Assembly (NCBI GenBank): GCA_914767715.1
Contig: OU612067.1
Coordinates: 9,736,001-9,800,000 of the forward strand
Source of the DNA: Membranipora membranacea
Taxonomy: Eukaryota; Bryozoa; Gymnolaemata; Cheilostomatida; Membraniporidae
Direction: 5' to 3'
Length of the DNA stretch: 64,000 nucleotides
Made by a program: the position numbers and the translations under genes. Every line of letters starts with the position of its first letter. The first letter of the stretch is position 1. Of this stretch, positions 23,801 through 31,417 are shown in pieces. The notes under the pieces are model-generated. The model worked only from the letters and a program-made list of their open reading frames with translations. It made no database searches and had not been told where the DNA came from.

Positions 23801-26800
23801 TGGAAGTTTTGTCCTTGACTGGATGAGAAATCAAACTAGCCTGTAGGCTCATCCCATAAATTAACAAAATATGAGCTTGCAAACAACCGTTTCACAGAGT
23901 CAAAATTCGTGGTGAATTGTTTTGGAATAGATGCAATTGGAGTCATCCAATCAAATGAAGATGATTATTGAGAACAAAATGACTCCTGTGAAAAACATAA
24001 TGTTTGTTCGAAATTGTTCTCCATTTGAGAGCCATACCTGCCTTCCCTGATGTTGAGAATATTTAGAGCACAGGCTAAGATAGTCCAGTATCTCCAAATT
24101 ATTCATTTACCTAGATATGAGATTGATAGGCTAAGCGATAACATTATTATCTCAATAATGTACCTGTTAGGCAATCCAGTGAGGCCACAAAGAGATATAT
24201 TAAGTTCCTTGAGGCTCTTGAGTTCACCTATACATTCTGGTAAGGTTTGCAGGCTCTCATTGCTGTACAGGTTCAGTATCTTCAGGCAGGACAGTGATCG
24301 TATGCTGTAAAGATAAGATAAGAATTTATTGAAACTCTCGTAGAAACAATGGGGTTTATAATGGAGTAGTTGTTAAATGAAAAAAAGGAGAAATTTCAAA
24401 AATGTATTGTGACACAAAAACTACATTGCATATTTGACAAAAAAAGCTGTTGGCATACTTGGCGGTACAGCACTTAGGTACACAGCTCTGTGGATTGTTG
24501 CGCAGTGTTCGTGTGGAGCTGTTACGTTTGATTATACTGTTTAGAGGATGTTTCTCATCCCTAAAAATCTTCTGCCTTTTTTGATAATTATTTCAACAGA
24601 AAGGAAAATCCTTATGAACAATTTTGACCACATTTTGAGTCAAGAGAACACTTTTCATTTTGAGATATTTTATTTAATTATTATTAGTGGGTATTTGTCC
24701 AACACTCCTGAAGTGGTATTAGGTTGCCTTTAATGCATGGAAGAGTCCTGCTCACCATTTTTCCAGAGAATATCACCCTTTTATTTCATTAAATGTTGGT
24801 TTCTATATCTATGATCTCTCTCTAAGGCGAAAACAGCTTACAACTTTGCAGCTGATTCAGGGAAACCCTCCAAAGGCACAAGGAACTGAAGACTAATTTT
24901 ATATTCTAAGGTTTAGGAGGGAATTTTGTTTTGCCGCAGAAATGTATCAGTTTCAATGGAAGTTTTGTCCTTGACTGGATGAGAAACCAATCTAGCCTGT
25001 GGGCTCATCCCATGAATTAACCAAATATGACCCTGCAGACAACCGTTTCACAGAGTCAAAATTCGTGGTGAATTGTTTTGGAATAGATGCAATTGGAGTC
25101 ATCCGATCAAATGAAGATGATTATTGAGAACAAAATGATTCCTGTGAAAAACAGAATGTTTGTTCGAAATTGTTCTCCATTTGAGAGCCATACCTGCCTT
25201 CCCTGATGTTGAGGATATTAAGAGCACAGGCTAAGATAGTCCAGTATCTCCAAATTATTCATTTACTTAGATTTGAGATTGATAGGCTAAGCGATAACAT
25301 TATTATCTCATTAATGTACCTGTTAGGCAATCCAGTGAGGCCACAAAGAGATATATCAAGTTCCTTGAGGCTCTTGAGTTCACCTATACAATCTGGTAAG
25401 GTGTGCAGGTTGCCATTCCCGATCAAACTCAGTGATTCCAGGCAGGACAGGGATCGTATGCTGTAAAGATAAAATAAGATTTTATTGAAACTCTCGTAGA
25501 AACCATGGGGTTTATTAGAAACCATGGGGTTTATAATGGAGTAGTTGGTAAATGAATAAAAGGAGAAATTTCAAAAATCAAAATTTAAAACAACTATATT
25601 TAGGTACATAGGAACTCTAGTGAAGCACCTCAAACTAAATCCAGCATCCACTAGATTAATCAGAATTGAATCAGTGGGATATAGGTATGCGCAATGCCAC
25701 TCTTTGCATGCTTCATCAGTTCAAGGGAGAGCATCTCCACATGCGGGTGACACCAATTAAAATAAAGAAAATAATTAATGCTGAGAAAAAATCGCGTTAT
25801 TAAGAAGATTAACTCGATTAAACACCATTAAGATCCAATTAACTTGTAAAAAATTTAATCTTTTTTTTCCCCTTTTCTGTACGCTTTATTGGTCGTTCAG
25901 GCCAATGAGAACGTGCAACATTGAGATGAAAAGTATAGGACTATGCTGATTGCAAGAAAAAGGATTAAAAGTCAGGTCAGGTTTTCCAAAAACAAAACCA
26001 AAGAAGGTCCTTACATTTACGTGTTGAAATGAATGAAATAATGATTTGCTGAGAAGAGCTGATCTGCCGTTTGCAACAGAAACGCAATAACTCAATGAAA
26101 GTTTCATATTTTAAGAGGAAAGCTCATCATAAGTCAATATCTATAAAATAGATATTTAATCGTCGTGGCTTGATTTTTTCTTCAGTGAGTGGTCCTGTGA
26201 ATAACTAGATTGGATTAATTACTAGTAATTGCAGATCAACTGAACATGTCAAGATTAAGATTAAGATCAATTATATTTAATCTTGCACAGTCCTAGAAAT
26301 TTTGTATTTTGCAGAGATGGTTTATAGTATTTAGTCGTAAATCAGTAAACGATATCTCATCAATTGAAAAAATTCTTGTATACAAAGAGTCAGCTAAATA
26401 ATGAGGAAGGGTAAAACACTGTATGGTGACAGCCGGTATAGAGTTGTTTGAGGGCCGCTCTGCTGTCTGTTATGTATCAGCTATAATAAGAACATTGTGG
26501 TATCTTTCCTCGTCCTCAACCATACAAAAGCTAGCTCAAGTTAAGCATGATGGGGGGGGGGGGGGGTTACCAGTTTAACTAATGTAGTGCTAAATCAAAC
26601 TCAAATAAAAAAGTAACAGTTTTGCATTTTACCGGGATTCTCACTAATAAAATTTGGATTGCAAGTGCAATATGTATAGGCTTTTAAAGTGTTTGACAGC
26701 CTGGTAGCAGCTTCAGATTTATAATGAGTTTTGCTGACGGATAGCATGTAGCATGTAGCAGCTGTACCATGAAAAAATTCATCTAACATATATCTATATA

Positions 26801-28218
26801 TATATATACCTCTCAGGCAGCACTGGAATCCCAGTATCTAACACTTCCAGGCTCTTAAGACTTTTTAACTTCCTCATCTCGTCGGGAAGAGAACAGAGGT
26901 TAGGACTCTCATCTATGGAAAGCTGCTCTAAACAGTTTAGTGATGTTATGCTGAAATAAACGGTAAGGTATAGATGTATATTAAGTATAATAATTGTTTG
27001 GATAGAACGAGAATAAATGGTTTAAAGAAATATATTTTAATAATGAAAATTGTGTTGCCTCATCTTTTGCTGTAAAGTCCGAAGGGTAAACATTTTAATT
27101 ACAGGTGATGAAACTGTAATTTCACAAGCCGATGACTTTTCAAGAAAAGCTATAAGGTTGAGTAGAAATAGACATGTATGGAACTGCAAACCTCTCTAAT
27201 TGTCCCTCGTGTTCTATATCTCTTAGCACAAGCTCTTTAAGTCCAGGAGCTATCTGGTTTAGTGGTGGAATATCTCCCGATATCGACATATGTGTCACGC
27301 TGTGACCTTCCATAGCTGATAGTAACTCATCCAGCCTAAGAGTCTTGTAGATAGGAATGTCAGGTATCCTGTCAATATCTGGCTGGCTGTCATCCCGGTA
27401 CCATACTTTATAAACTGTCAACACAACAACATAGTTAGTAACATATCTATATTTGATTCGATCAAGCTGATTTTACATTATCATGAAATGGGATGTGTGG
27501 GATGGTGAGAGACGGGAACACCAGCTGTCATAGTACGAGCAGTCAGTGGTCCATAATATGAAGCTTAGGGCAAGAACCATGAGGATTATGTCTCCAAACA
27601 CAAATTTGATACGTCCACCATTCAGTACGTTCCTCCAAAAAGAAGAACGCTTCAAGTGAGCCATAATTACTTGCCTAACCTGAAAACATGTTTTTTTCCT
27701 GCTCTAAACATTCTATACACCAAATATGCATGAATTCACATCTAGGAAACTCGGTCCACTGGGCGATCTTTTCTAAAGCTGGAGACAGCAAATGCATTAT
27801 ACATGTTGTCAAATGATATCTTCGATGCCATGAAAGAATGATAAACATAATTCTGAGTAAGAGGCTGAACAATTGATTTGTGCTCCAAATGGTTGCTTCG
27901 ACGTCGCTATATTGGTGTTTAGCCTTAGCATGATTCCATTTTACTACTTTTATTTCCTATGCCAAGCAACTTAATAGAAGAATATAAGAAAATAAATGTC
28001 AGATATGTTTATGTAAATCTCACCTTTCTGGTAACCAGAAGGTTCGCCTGAGCCTGCAGCTTGACCTCCATTATTTCTTTTGGTGTCTTTTTTTTGAGGA
28101 AAGGCTTGTAGAGGATCCATATCTAATGGGATGGACCTGCAGTGGAATGTCACTTCTCCAGCATAACAGGTTATAGGACTTCGTACTGTGTCAGAGGGAC
28201 ATAACAGTAGGCCTCGAT
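2785..28218 (-). CDS. LRR-Roc-COR-caspase fusion gene (5' end unresolved)
   Basis: Exons in transcript order: 28218-28024, 27414-27192, 26950-26810, twelve array LRR exons (25460-25320 down to 11568-11428), 11119-10979, 9156-9016, 8751-6842, 6539-6465, 6243-6059, 5944-5786, 5517-5277, 4983-4807, 3788-3679, 3338-3107 and 2876-2785 (TAG stop). All boundaries are GT-AG and every codon phase agrees across junctions, giving about 1,900 residues if all intact exons are used. Order of parts: unknown N-terminal region, about 32 LRRs, Roc GTPase, COR, linker, caspase p20, Asp-rich linker, p10, short tail. Closest known animal architecture is the MFHAS1-type Roco protein (LRR-Roc-COR); a caspase on its C-terminus is not an arrangement I know. 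No signal peptide or membrane helix is evident in the joined exons, so it is probably cytosolic. The first listed exon begins in phase 1, so at least one more 5' exon exists. Confidence 0.88.
3107..3338 (-). CDS. Caspase p10 exon, C-terminal half
   Basis: This 232-bp exon (phase 0 to 1) contains the typical end of the caspase small subunit: a helix IRQIVASTG, then MPQTRCTFLSLKLYLQPG, which matches the family pattern of a '..KLYFYPG' end strand. About 30 further residues follow the fold. Donor CACG|GTGAGT. Confidence 0.88.
3679..3788 (-). CDS. Caspase p10 exon with substrate-binding loop
   Basis: The 110-bp exon encodes FASPRRPSKGSPFIRALVTV, corresponding to the family's '..S.R....GSWFIQ.L..' segment that lines the S1 pocket. 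It continues with FYKYAHLLHMEELAAV, matching the amphipathic helix that follows. The acceptor has an eight-T tract before CAG, and the donor is GTA|GTAAGT. Confidence 0.92.
4104..4649. mobile_element. Inverted-repeat element in the p10 intron
   Basis: Inverted copies of a sequence starting GGTAACTGTAAATT and containing CTGAACAG and ACAGAATTTCTCA lie at about 4104-4165 and 4600-4649. They bracket roughly 430 bp without coding potential. The left arm has extra GCTGAACGGACTGAAC-like repetition. It looks like a non-autonomous TIR element (MITE). Confidence 0.6.
4807..4983 (-). CDS. Caspase inter-subunit linker and first p10 strand
   Basis: The 177-bp exon (phase 1 to 1) starts just after the QACSGS active-site segment. 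It encodes a Pro/Asn/Gln-rich stretch, then an acidic run (VADADDDFDDISPEDISTAD) and the first p10 strand FIIMQSSFE, which matches the family's 'DFL.aySt..' strand. The cluster of Asp residues is where caspases are normally cut into large and small subunits, so autoprocessing is plausible. Confidence 0.88.
5277..5517 (-). CDS. Caspase p20 exon with catalytic His and Cys
   Basis: Both catalytic residues are present: the His in LVITSHGHEG (family pattern SHG) and the Cys in KIVIIQACSG (family pattern QACxG). The QACxG form marks a true metazoan caspase; metacaspases and paracaspases carry different contexts. The 241-bp exon starts in phase 0 and ends GGT A|GTAAGT in phase 1. Confidence 0.95.
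5786..5944 (-). CDS. Caspase p20 exon, N-terminal strand and R-x-G motif
   Basis: The 159-bp phase 0-0 exon encodes ETRGRALILSN, then GTRQGSEHDYANMKRMLDKL, then GF. This matches the beginning of the p20 subunit, including the Arg of the 'R.G(T/S)..D' motif that helps form the S1 pocket. Confidence 0.93.
6059..6243 (-). CDS. COR-to-caspase linker exon
   Basis: The 185-bp exon encodes an Ala/Pro/Ser-rich start (AAPSSQATSPPNDRARGAAP) and then a helix-like segment that leads into p20 (PAALEQAQLDDIVAIVNSGN). I cannot assign the helix-like part to a CARD, DED or death domain by eye. It could be a short adaptor helix or part of a degenerate death fold. Confidence 0.75.
6465..6539 (-). CDS. Short linker exon after COR
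   Basis: The 75-bp exon encodes GSITNDGIQALDTYILGI and a few more residues. It has no recognised domain. It joins the COR exon (phase 1) to the next linker in frame without an intervening exon. Confidence 0.75.
6842..8751 (-). CDS. Roc GTPase and COR domain exon
   Basis: This 1,910-bp exon starts with two last LRRs (LEVLDISRNRELTRLP and LETLQIKECDALTFPP). The Roc domain shows a P-loop VIGETLAGKTSL, a switch-II motif HDFGGQV (DxxG) and a G4 motif THCDKF. The COR domain follows, with the characteristic FILQYLHDIGKIIWY segment and helical bundle. In Roco proteins Roc binds GTP and COR mediates dimerisation. The exon ends CCA T|GTGAGT and continues into the caspase linker. The continuous open frame and intact motifs argue for a functional gene, not a pseudogene. 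Confidence 0.94.
9016..9156 (-). CDS. LRR exon, diverged, next to Roc-COR
   Basis: It is 141 bp in phase 2-2 like the array exons but diverged in sequence (LEKMNLADNPKLGTL and LKQLNVSGCQLLMLPES). Its flanking introns are not related to the array introns, so it probably represents an older duplicate. Donor AAAG|GTAATT. Confidence 0.9.
9564..9620 (-). mobile_element. tRNA-like SINE remnant
   Basis: On the minus strand a B-box-like GAGTTCAATCCCGCTC sits in GGGAGGTCCC context, typical of the T-arm of a tRNA-derived SINE. No convincing A box or element end is visible, so the limits are only approximate. Confidence 0.45.
9845..9990. other. GC-rich patch in an LRR intron
   Basis: About 145 bp is much richer in G and C than its surroundings (contains CGCCCCTCCCGCACCCTCCC). 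It has no open frame of note. Its composition suggests a repeat-derived insert, but no partner copy is seen in the window. Confidence 0.35.
10131..10205 (-). mobile_element. tRNA-like SINE head
   Basis: On the minus strand it reads an A-box-like TAGTGCAATAGGTCTGTGCG and a B-box-like GCTTCAAATCCCGG at tRNA spacing. It belongs to a different family from the SINE at 2244-2494. The rest of the element is not delimited. Confidence 0.5.
10979..11119 (-). CDS. LRR exon, diverged, at the 3' end of the array
   Basis: 141 bp, phase 2-2, encoding two LRRs (LEKLKISFNEGLCTLP and LKVLDLAGSSLSELPPS). The exon is related to the array cassettes, but its introns are not. It marks the 3' boundary of the homogenised array. 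Confidence 0.92.
11428..11568 (-). CDS. LRR cassette, 3'-most array copy
   Basis: 141 bp, phase 2-2. Variable cores are TLDLSANKSL in the first LRR and ALHISECGL in the second. The second core is shared with the cassette at 16003-16143. Intact acceptor (TTTACAG) and donor (CAG|GTACAT). Confidence 0.92.
12585..12682 (-). pseudogene. Broken LRR cassette (acceptor half deleted)
   Basis: The second LRR (LNISHCGL) and the donor are intact. The first LRR, the acceptor and the adjoining intron end are missing: sequence jumps from the first-LRR codons directly into intron sequence (AAGAATTTATTG). About 55 bp is lost compared with the other units, matching the 1103-bp spacing. Without an acceptor the copy should be skipped, and the phase 2-2 design keeps the frame when it is. 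Confidence 0.88.
13688..13828 (-). CDS. LRR cassette
   Basis: 141 bp, phase 2-2. Variable cores are TLNLRANMSL and ELDICGCGL; it is the only cassette with Cys-Gly at the hypervariable second-LRR site. Intact splice sites. Confidence 0.92.
14847..14987 (-). CDS. LRR cassette
   Basis: 141 bp, phase 2-2. Variable cores are TLNLRGNESL and ELNISHCGL. The exon and the neighbouring intron (with the private motif ATAATATTGGAAACGACC at about 14552) match the cassette two units away at 17163-17303, apart from a first-LRR IL versus IR difference. Confidence 0.92.
16003..16143 (-). CDS. LRR cassette
   Basis: 141 bp, phase 2-2. Variable cores are ILNLYSNESL and ALHISECGL. The first LRR and upstream intron variants match the far cassette at 24164-24304 rather than its neighbours. 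Confidence 0.92.
17163..17303 (-). CDS. LRR cassette
   Basis: 141 bp, phase 2-2. Variable cores are TLNLRGNESL and ELNISHCGL, the same as the cassette at 14847-14987. Intact splice sites. Confidence 0.92.
18320..18460 (-). CDS. LRR cassette
   Basis: 141 bp, phase 2-2. Variable cores are KLDLGGNKSL and GLDISHCGL. The predicted protein is the same as that of the adjacent copy at 19469-19609, consistent with a very recent duplication. Confidence 0.92.
19469..19609 (-). CDS. LRR cassette
   Basis: 141 bp, phase 2-2. Its protein sequence matches the cassette at 18320-18460. Its unit shares a small intron deletion with the next unit (19014 and 20165). Confidence 0.92.
20618..20758 (-). CDS. LRR cassette with aberrant first repeat
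   Basis: The length stays exactly 141 bp and an AG acceptor remains. About 30 bases at the acceptor end (20735-20765) are unrelated to all other copies. They replace the conserved IGSLSCLE start with IHSQSIYE, and the first LRR core becomes ALNRRRNKRL, losing a consensus Leu. The second LRR (ELNISHCGL) is normal. It may be a decaying cassette or a patch copied from elsewhere. Confidence 0.75.
21774..21914 (-). CDS. LRR cassette
   Basis: 141 bp, phase 2-2. Variable cores are TLNLGWNMGL and ELDISYCGL, ending LPD before the shared Ser codon. Intact splice sites. Confidence 0.92.
22653..22793 (-). CDS. LRR cassette
   Basis: 141 bp, phase 2-2. Variable cores are TLNLRRNMSL and ALDITNCDL, the most divergent second LRR of the array. 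The intron on its 3' side carries a deletion of about 270 bp near 22585, explaining the 879-bp spacing. Confidence 0.92.
23159..23519. mobile_element. MITE inserted in one LRR unit
   Basis: A 361-bp block absent from all sister units begins GGGGCTCTCC and ends GGAGCCCC (imperfect terminal inverted repeats). It is flanked by a 6-bp duplication AATTAT (23153-23158 and 23520-23525), which occurs once in the empty units. It has no coding capacity. Confidence 0.88.
24164..24304 (-). CDS. LRR cassette
   Basis: 141 bp, phase 2-2. Variable cores are ILNLYSNESL and ELNISLCGL, with QTLPEC replacing the usual HTLPD. The first LRR is the same as in 16003-16143. Confidence 0.92.
25320..25460 (-). CDS. 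LRR cassette, 5'-most array copy
   Basis: 141 bp, phase 2-2. Variable cores are SLSLIGNGNL and ELDISLCGL. The upstream intron keeps array homology only to about 25580, with a short local duplication of ATTAGAAACCATGGGGTTTA near 25500-25530. Confidence 0.92.
26810..26950 (-). CDS. LRR exon, diverged, at the 5' side of the array
   Basis: 141 bp, phase 2-2. It encodes LEQLSIDESPNLCSLP and LEVLDTGIPVLPES. It is related in design to the array exons but its introns are unrelated. The donor opens a (TA)n tract. Confidence 0.9.
27192..27414 (-). CDS. N-terminal exon leading into the LRRs
   Basis: The 223-bp exon (phase 1 to 2) encodes YKVWYRDDSQPDIDRIPDIP, a segment HSVTHMSISGDIPPL and the LRR-like GLKELVLRDIEHEGQLE. 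It looks like an N-terminal cap or a degenerate first repeat of the LRR solenoid. The frame joins both neighbours exactly. Confidence 0.8.
28024..28218 (-). CDS. N-terminal exon of unknown function
   Basis: The 195-bp exon (phase 1 to 1) has a good acceptor (TGACTTCAG) and donor (AAAG|GTGAGA). It encodes LLLCPSDTVRSPITCYAGEV and then a polar, low-complexity Lys/Gly/Ser-rich linker. No domain is recognised. The preceding exon that must supply the start of its first codon was not identified. Confidence 0.65.
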
Positions 28219-28289
28219 CTGAAGTCAGAACAGAAAATGATGATGATGAATCATAGTTTCTATCATCATGCCACAATTCAGCTTAAGAC

Positions 28290-29474
28290 ACAGGGTGTCA
28301 CATGCTAAGTTCCGAATTTTTGTTATATTGCTTGAGCGTCTCTTTACAGAAAAGTCCAGTTTTTTATGGGCAGTACCTGCTTGCATGAAAATGTCATAGA
28401 AAAGTTTTATCAATGCAACCCATGTTATGTGGTGAGACATATAAGGGACTCTGTGCAATGCAACGCTCATATAACAGCCTGAGGTGCCCTGCAACACATA
28501 CAGAAATGTTGTAGAGCAATGGCAGGACACACTCATACAGACCCTGCAGCACCCACAACACTGCTGTGTGGGTCTTGCAATCCGTTAAAAACCCATCCTG
28601 GTGCCTATTTGACAACCGCCCGATGTCCGCATGGCATCGGGTGGTTGCCACATAGGTGTGGTTGCGCTCGGACAACTGCCGGATGCCAAATAGGCATCCA
28701 AGTGCAAAAACGGCAACTAGATATGGATTTGGCAGATAGACTTGTAACATGGGAGGATGGGTTGTAGACATTTAAAATCAGGGCGACAAACCCATCCAGA
28801 TGTCCGAATGCTAATCGGATGCCTTCTCTGGCAACCACCGGATGCCACATGGATATGACAGCCACACTTTGAGAGTCACAAGCGGGTGGCCATTTTTACA
28901 GAGGTGTGTGGAGGATGGCCCTTTACCGGATTTATTTTTGGCACAACCTCTTGAGTGCTGTAATAAGTCATGTGTGACACAGCAACTGCAACACATTTGT
29001 GGTGTTGTGAGGCGTTGTGTCGATTGGACAGCTGTGACATCATACAGCACCTTACAACATGTAAGACTACCATACAAAAGTCTTGCCAGACCTTAAGACA
29101 CATATCGCCAGCGCCTTTTGTGATAAGGCTACATGCTTGCATGAACGGTAATGGCAATGCCAGACCTACCATTCCTACACACAATCCTAGCTGAGGTAGG
29201 GTACAATAACAAATAATGTGGTCAGTAAACAACTGATGTGCTACAGGGACCTGATGAAATGACAAGATCTGAAAGCAGAATTTTAATGTTGAACAGAATT
29301 TCATATTAATCATGAAAATGAACGAAGAATGATCTATTGATATATATTTATGCATGACGAAAAAAGTCACAGGGCTGTCTGCCCAGCGGGCACATTGTAT
29401 GCAGCAACATGTTTCCAATGTCGCAATTGGATTGTTTCTGTGTTGCATGGTACACGTTTAACATTCAATATCTT
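28290..29474. other. Repeat-derived stretch with short inverted segments
   Basis: No credible gene. Several open frames overlap on both strands but none resembles a protein. The region is richer in CA/TG and GC than its surroundings. It contains local palindromes (for example GATGCCAAATAGGCATC at about 28683) and motifs such as GAGTGCTGTAA that recur in the TIR element at 35741-36420. It is probably one or more decayed DNA elements. Confidence 0.5.
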
Positions 29475-29986
29475 GTAGATGCATAAATGGTGCATAAAAA
29501 GCAACACAGTTTTTTCCAATATGGTAACTGCGCAGTAACTACAGCTACTTTACTAGAGAGCAATTTGCAAGAATACTGGCATCATATGGGATAAAATGCT
29601 TTGCAATTTGTTTGCTAACACTCTGTGTGGCTCCAAATTGTGTGCAATTCTATTTTGCACTGTTTTATTCCATTTTTTTATAAACAAATCTAGTCTCTAA
29701 ACTGCATGGGAATGATGTGTTTATGACTGCGTAGAGGCATAAATGGTGCATACAAAGCAACACAGTTTTCTCCAATATGGTAACTGCGCAGTAACTACAG
29801 CTACTTTACTAGAGAGCAATTTGCAAGAATACTGGCATCATATGGGATAAAATGCTTTGCAATTTGTTTGCTAACACTCTGTGTGGCTCCAAATTGTGTG
29901 CAATTCTATTTTGCACTGTTTTATTCCATTTTGTTAAAATCAAGTCTAGTCTCTAAACTGCATGGGAACAATGCGTTCATGACTGC
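29475..29986. repeat. Tandem duplication, 2 x 256 bp
   Basis: Two direct copies (29475-29730 and 29731-29986) differ at only a few positions. They begin GTAGATGCATAAATGG and GTAGAGGCATAAATGG. No coding potential. Confidence 0.9.
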
Positions 29987-30649
29987 GTAGCGGTTGAATT
30001 TGTATACATTACTTGTATTTATCTCCCCTGGTAAGCTGCTAACGTTTGGTAAGCCCTTGTGACAACCCAACAGTGCAATATAATTATTTATGTAAACCAT
30101 TATTCAATAACTTTGAAACATTAATACATGTCAGTATTTTAAAATAGGTTAATATACAGCCAGGGTTTAAATTACCTGCATTGAGCACCACTTAATGTTC
30201 TTTGCGAATAAAGTTGTATCAGATTGTAATCACCACTATATTGAAAGAGTCACACTGCGCACAACTCAATGACTAAACCCTACACCAGTGGAAGTCCAAT
30301 GGTCTAATGAGCCTACTACTCGCCATCTACTGTGGACTGAATCACCATGAGTAATGAACACCTTCCTAAATGCTAAGTGATAATAAATCTATTAAATCGT
30401 AAATGAAATATTCTGTATATATTTGCTATAGAAAAAACGCATGGTTACTATATATACAAGCCTCTAGTTAGATGTGTAGCAGAGGCAGTTTATATATCGT
30501 AACAATATCTACTAATATGCACCATTCCAACATATAATAGCGTGACAGATTGCCACATTAGGCAGACGTAGTTCAGCCTCTAAGGTAAACATCTTTCCAA
30601 CATAGTTTAGATACAGTTGTGCCGGCTGGGTGTCACACTCAGTACAGTG
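29987..30649. other. Gene-free stretch
   Basis: AT-rich sequence without a supported exon or repeat on either strand. Confidence 0.5.
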
Positions 30650-30796
30650 GTACCATGGACCCCTGGGGCTTACATGCCTTACTTTGCCAATGTCCAGTAT
30701 CAACCACCAAAAAAAGGTGTTTTTGGATGGTTGATAGTGGACATTGGCAAAGTAATGACATGTAAGTCCCAGGGGCCCATGGCCCATGGGTGGTAC
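30650..30796. repeat. Palindromic (fold-back) element
   Basis: GTACC at 30650 pairs with GGTAC at 30792-30796. The arms share TACTTTGCCAATGTCC and its complement, with a short A-rich centre. Total length is 147 bp and the arms are imperfect. A solo arm lies at 1208-1270. Confidence 0.85.
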
Positions 30797-31172
30797 CTGT
30801 ACTAGGAGTAAAATGGATCACAATGGTTATATATCTGCATACACTGCTTGCAAATTTCTCATCTCCAAGCTGGAAAGTGGTAGTTACTACCTGTTGATGT
30901 TTGTTGGTTGTGAGAGGCTTTGTCTACTGGAACAGAGAAGTCAAGTTCTATGAGAAGGTCTTTTGCCTTGATTGCCTACTATTTGGGGGAATCCCCAACC
31001 AGAAAGATGAGTCACACTAAGCTTGCTGATTGGTCTATGTGTTCTTGATCAGCCAATCAAAGCAACTTCCTCTTAGTGAATCCACTACACTCTTGTCTCC
31101 TTTTTTATGAAGGAAAGTTCATGTTTTCAACTACGAACTAAGGGCCCTTGTTTTTTCAATCTCATCTGCAAA

Positions 31173-31245
31173 GCACAGGTCTACTCCAAAACCTGGGACT
31201 TTGGGAAATATTTCCAAAGTCCCAGGTTTTGGAGTAGACCTGTGC
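31173..31245. repeat. Near-perfect 73-bp palindrome
   Basis: The left arm starts GCACAGGTCTACTCCAAAAC and the right arm is its complement, meeting at GGGAAATATTTCC with a single unpaired base. A half copy (ACAGGTCTACTCCAAAACCT) is at about 62182. Confidence 0.9.
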
Positions 31246-31417
31246 TGCAGACGCTGCAATGCTATCCAGCTGAACCACCATTGCTTCTACAGTAGCACTG
31301 TCAAATTGCCATAATAATAGTCTAGTGGGTTTTCTTAGCATATTTTTATTTATTATTATCAAGGTTTGCATAGCCTTATTATCTCTTGGATTACCCTCTT
31401 TCTGATTTTGTAGAGAC

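Larger units (their letters stand above)
11294..25580 (-). repeat. Tandem array of LRR-exon units (about 1.15 kb period)
   Basis: Thirteen head-to-tail units each carry one LRR exon plus intron. Exon-start spacings from 3' to 5' of the gene are 1157, 1103, 1159, 1156, 1160, 1157, 1149, 1149, 1156, 879, 1511 and 1156 bp. The 1103 and 879 spacings reflect deletions, and 1511 includes a 361-bp insertion. Introns match almost base for base over hundreds of bases. Several neighbouring units share private changes, for example a deletion leaving GGGACAAAGGCAC at 19014 and 20165. This indicates recent unequal exchange or gene conversion. The array lies wholly inside the LRR-Roc-COR-caspase gene. Confidence 0.97.

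Noticed and set aside
11812-24733. A 61-residue open frame (MFLIPKN...) recurs in eleven of the tandem units on the plus strand.
   Set aside because: It recurs because the intron of the unit is duplicated. It lies antisense to the gene, has no recognisable domain, and its copies differ at the same rate as the rest of the intron.
27473-27664. A 63-residue frame with a hydrophobic segment, possibly a membrane-anchored first exon.
   Set aside because: Splicing it between the flanking exons breaks the frame (a stop arises), while the flanking exons join to each other directly in phase.
28519-29448. Several overlapping open frames of 80-190 codons on both strands.
   Set aside because: Cys/His-rich, no domain, overlapping on both strands, and located in repeat-like DNA with short palindromes.
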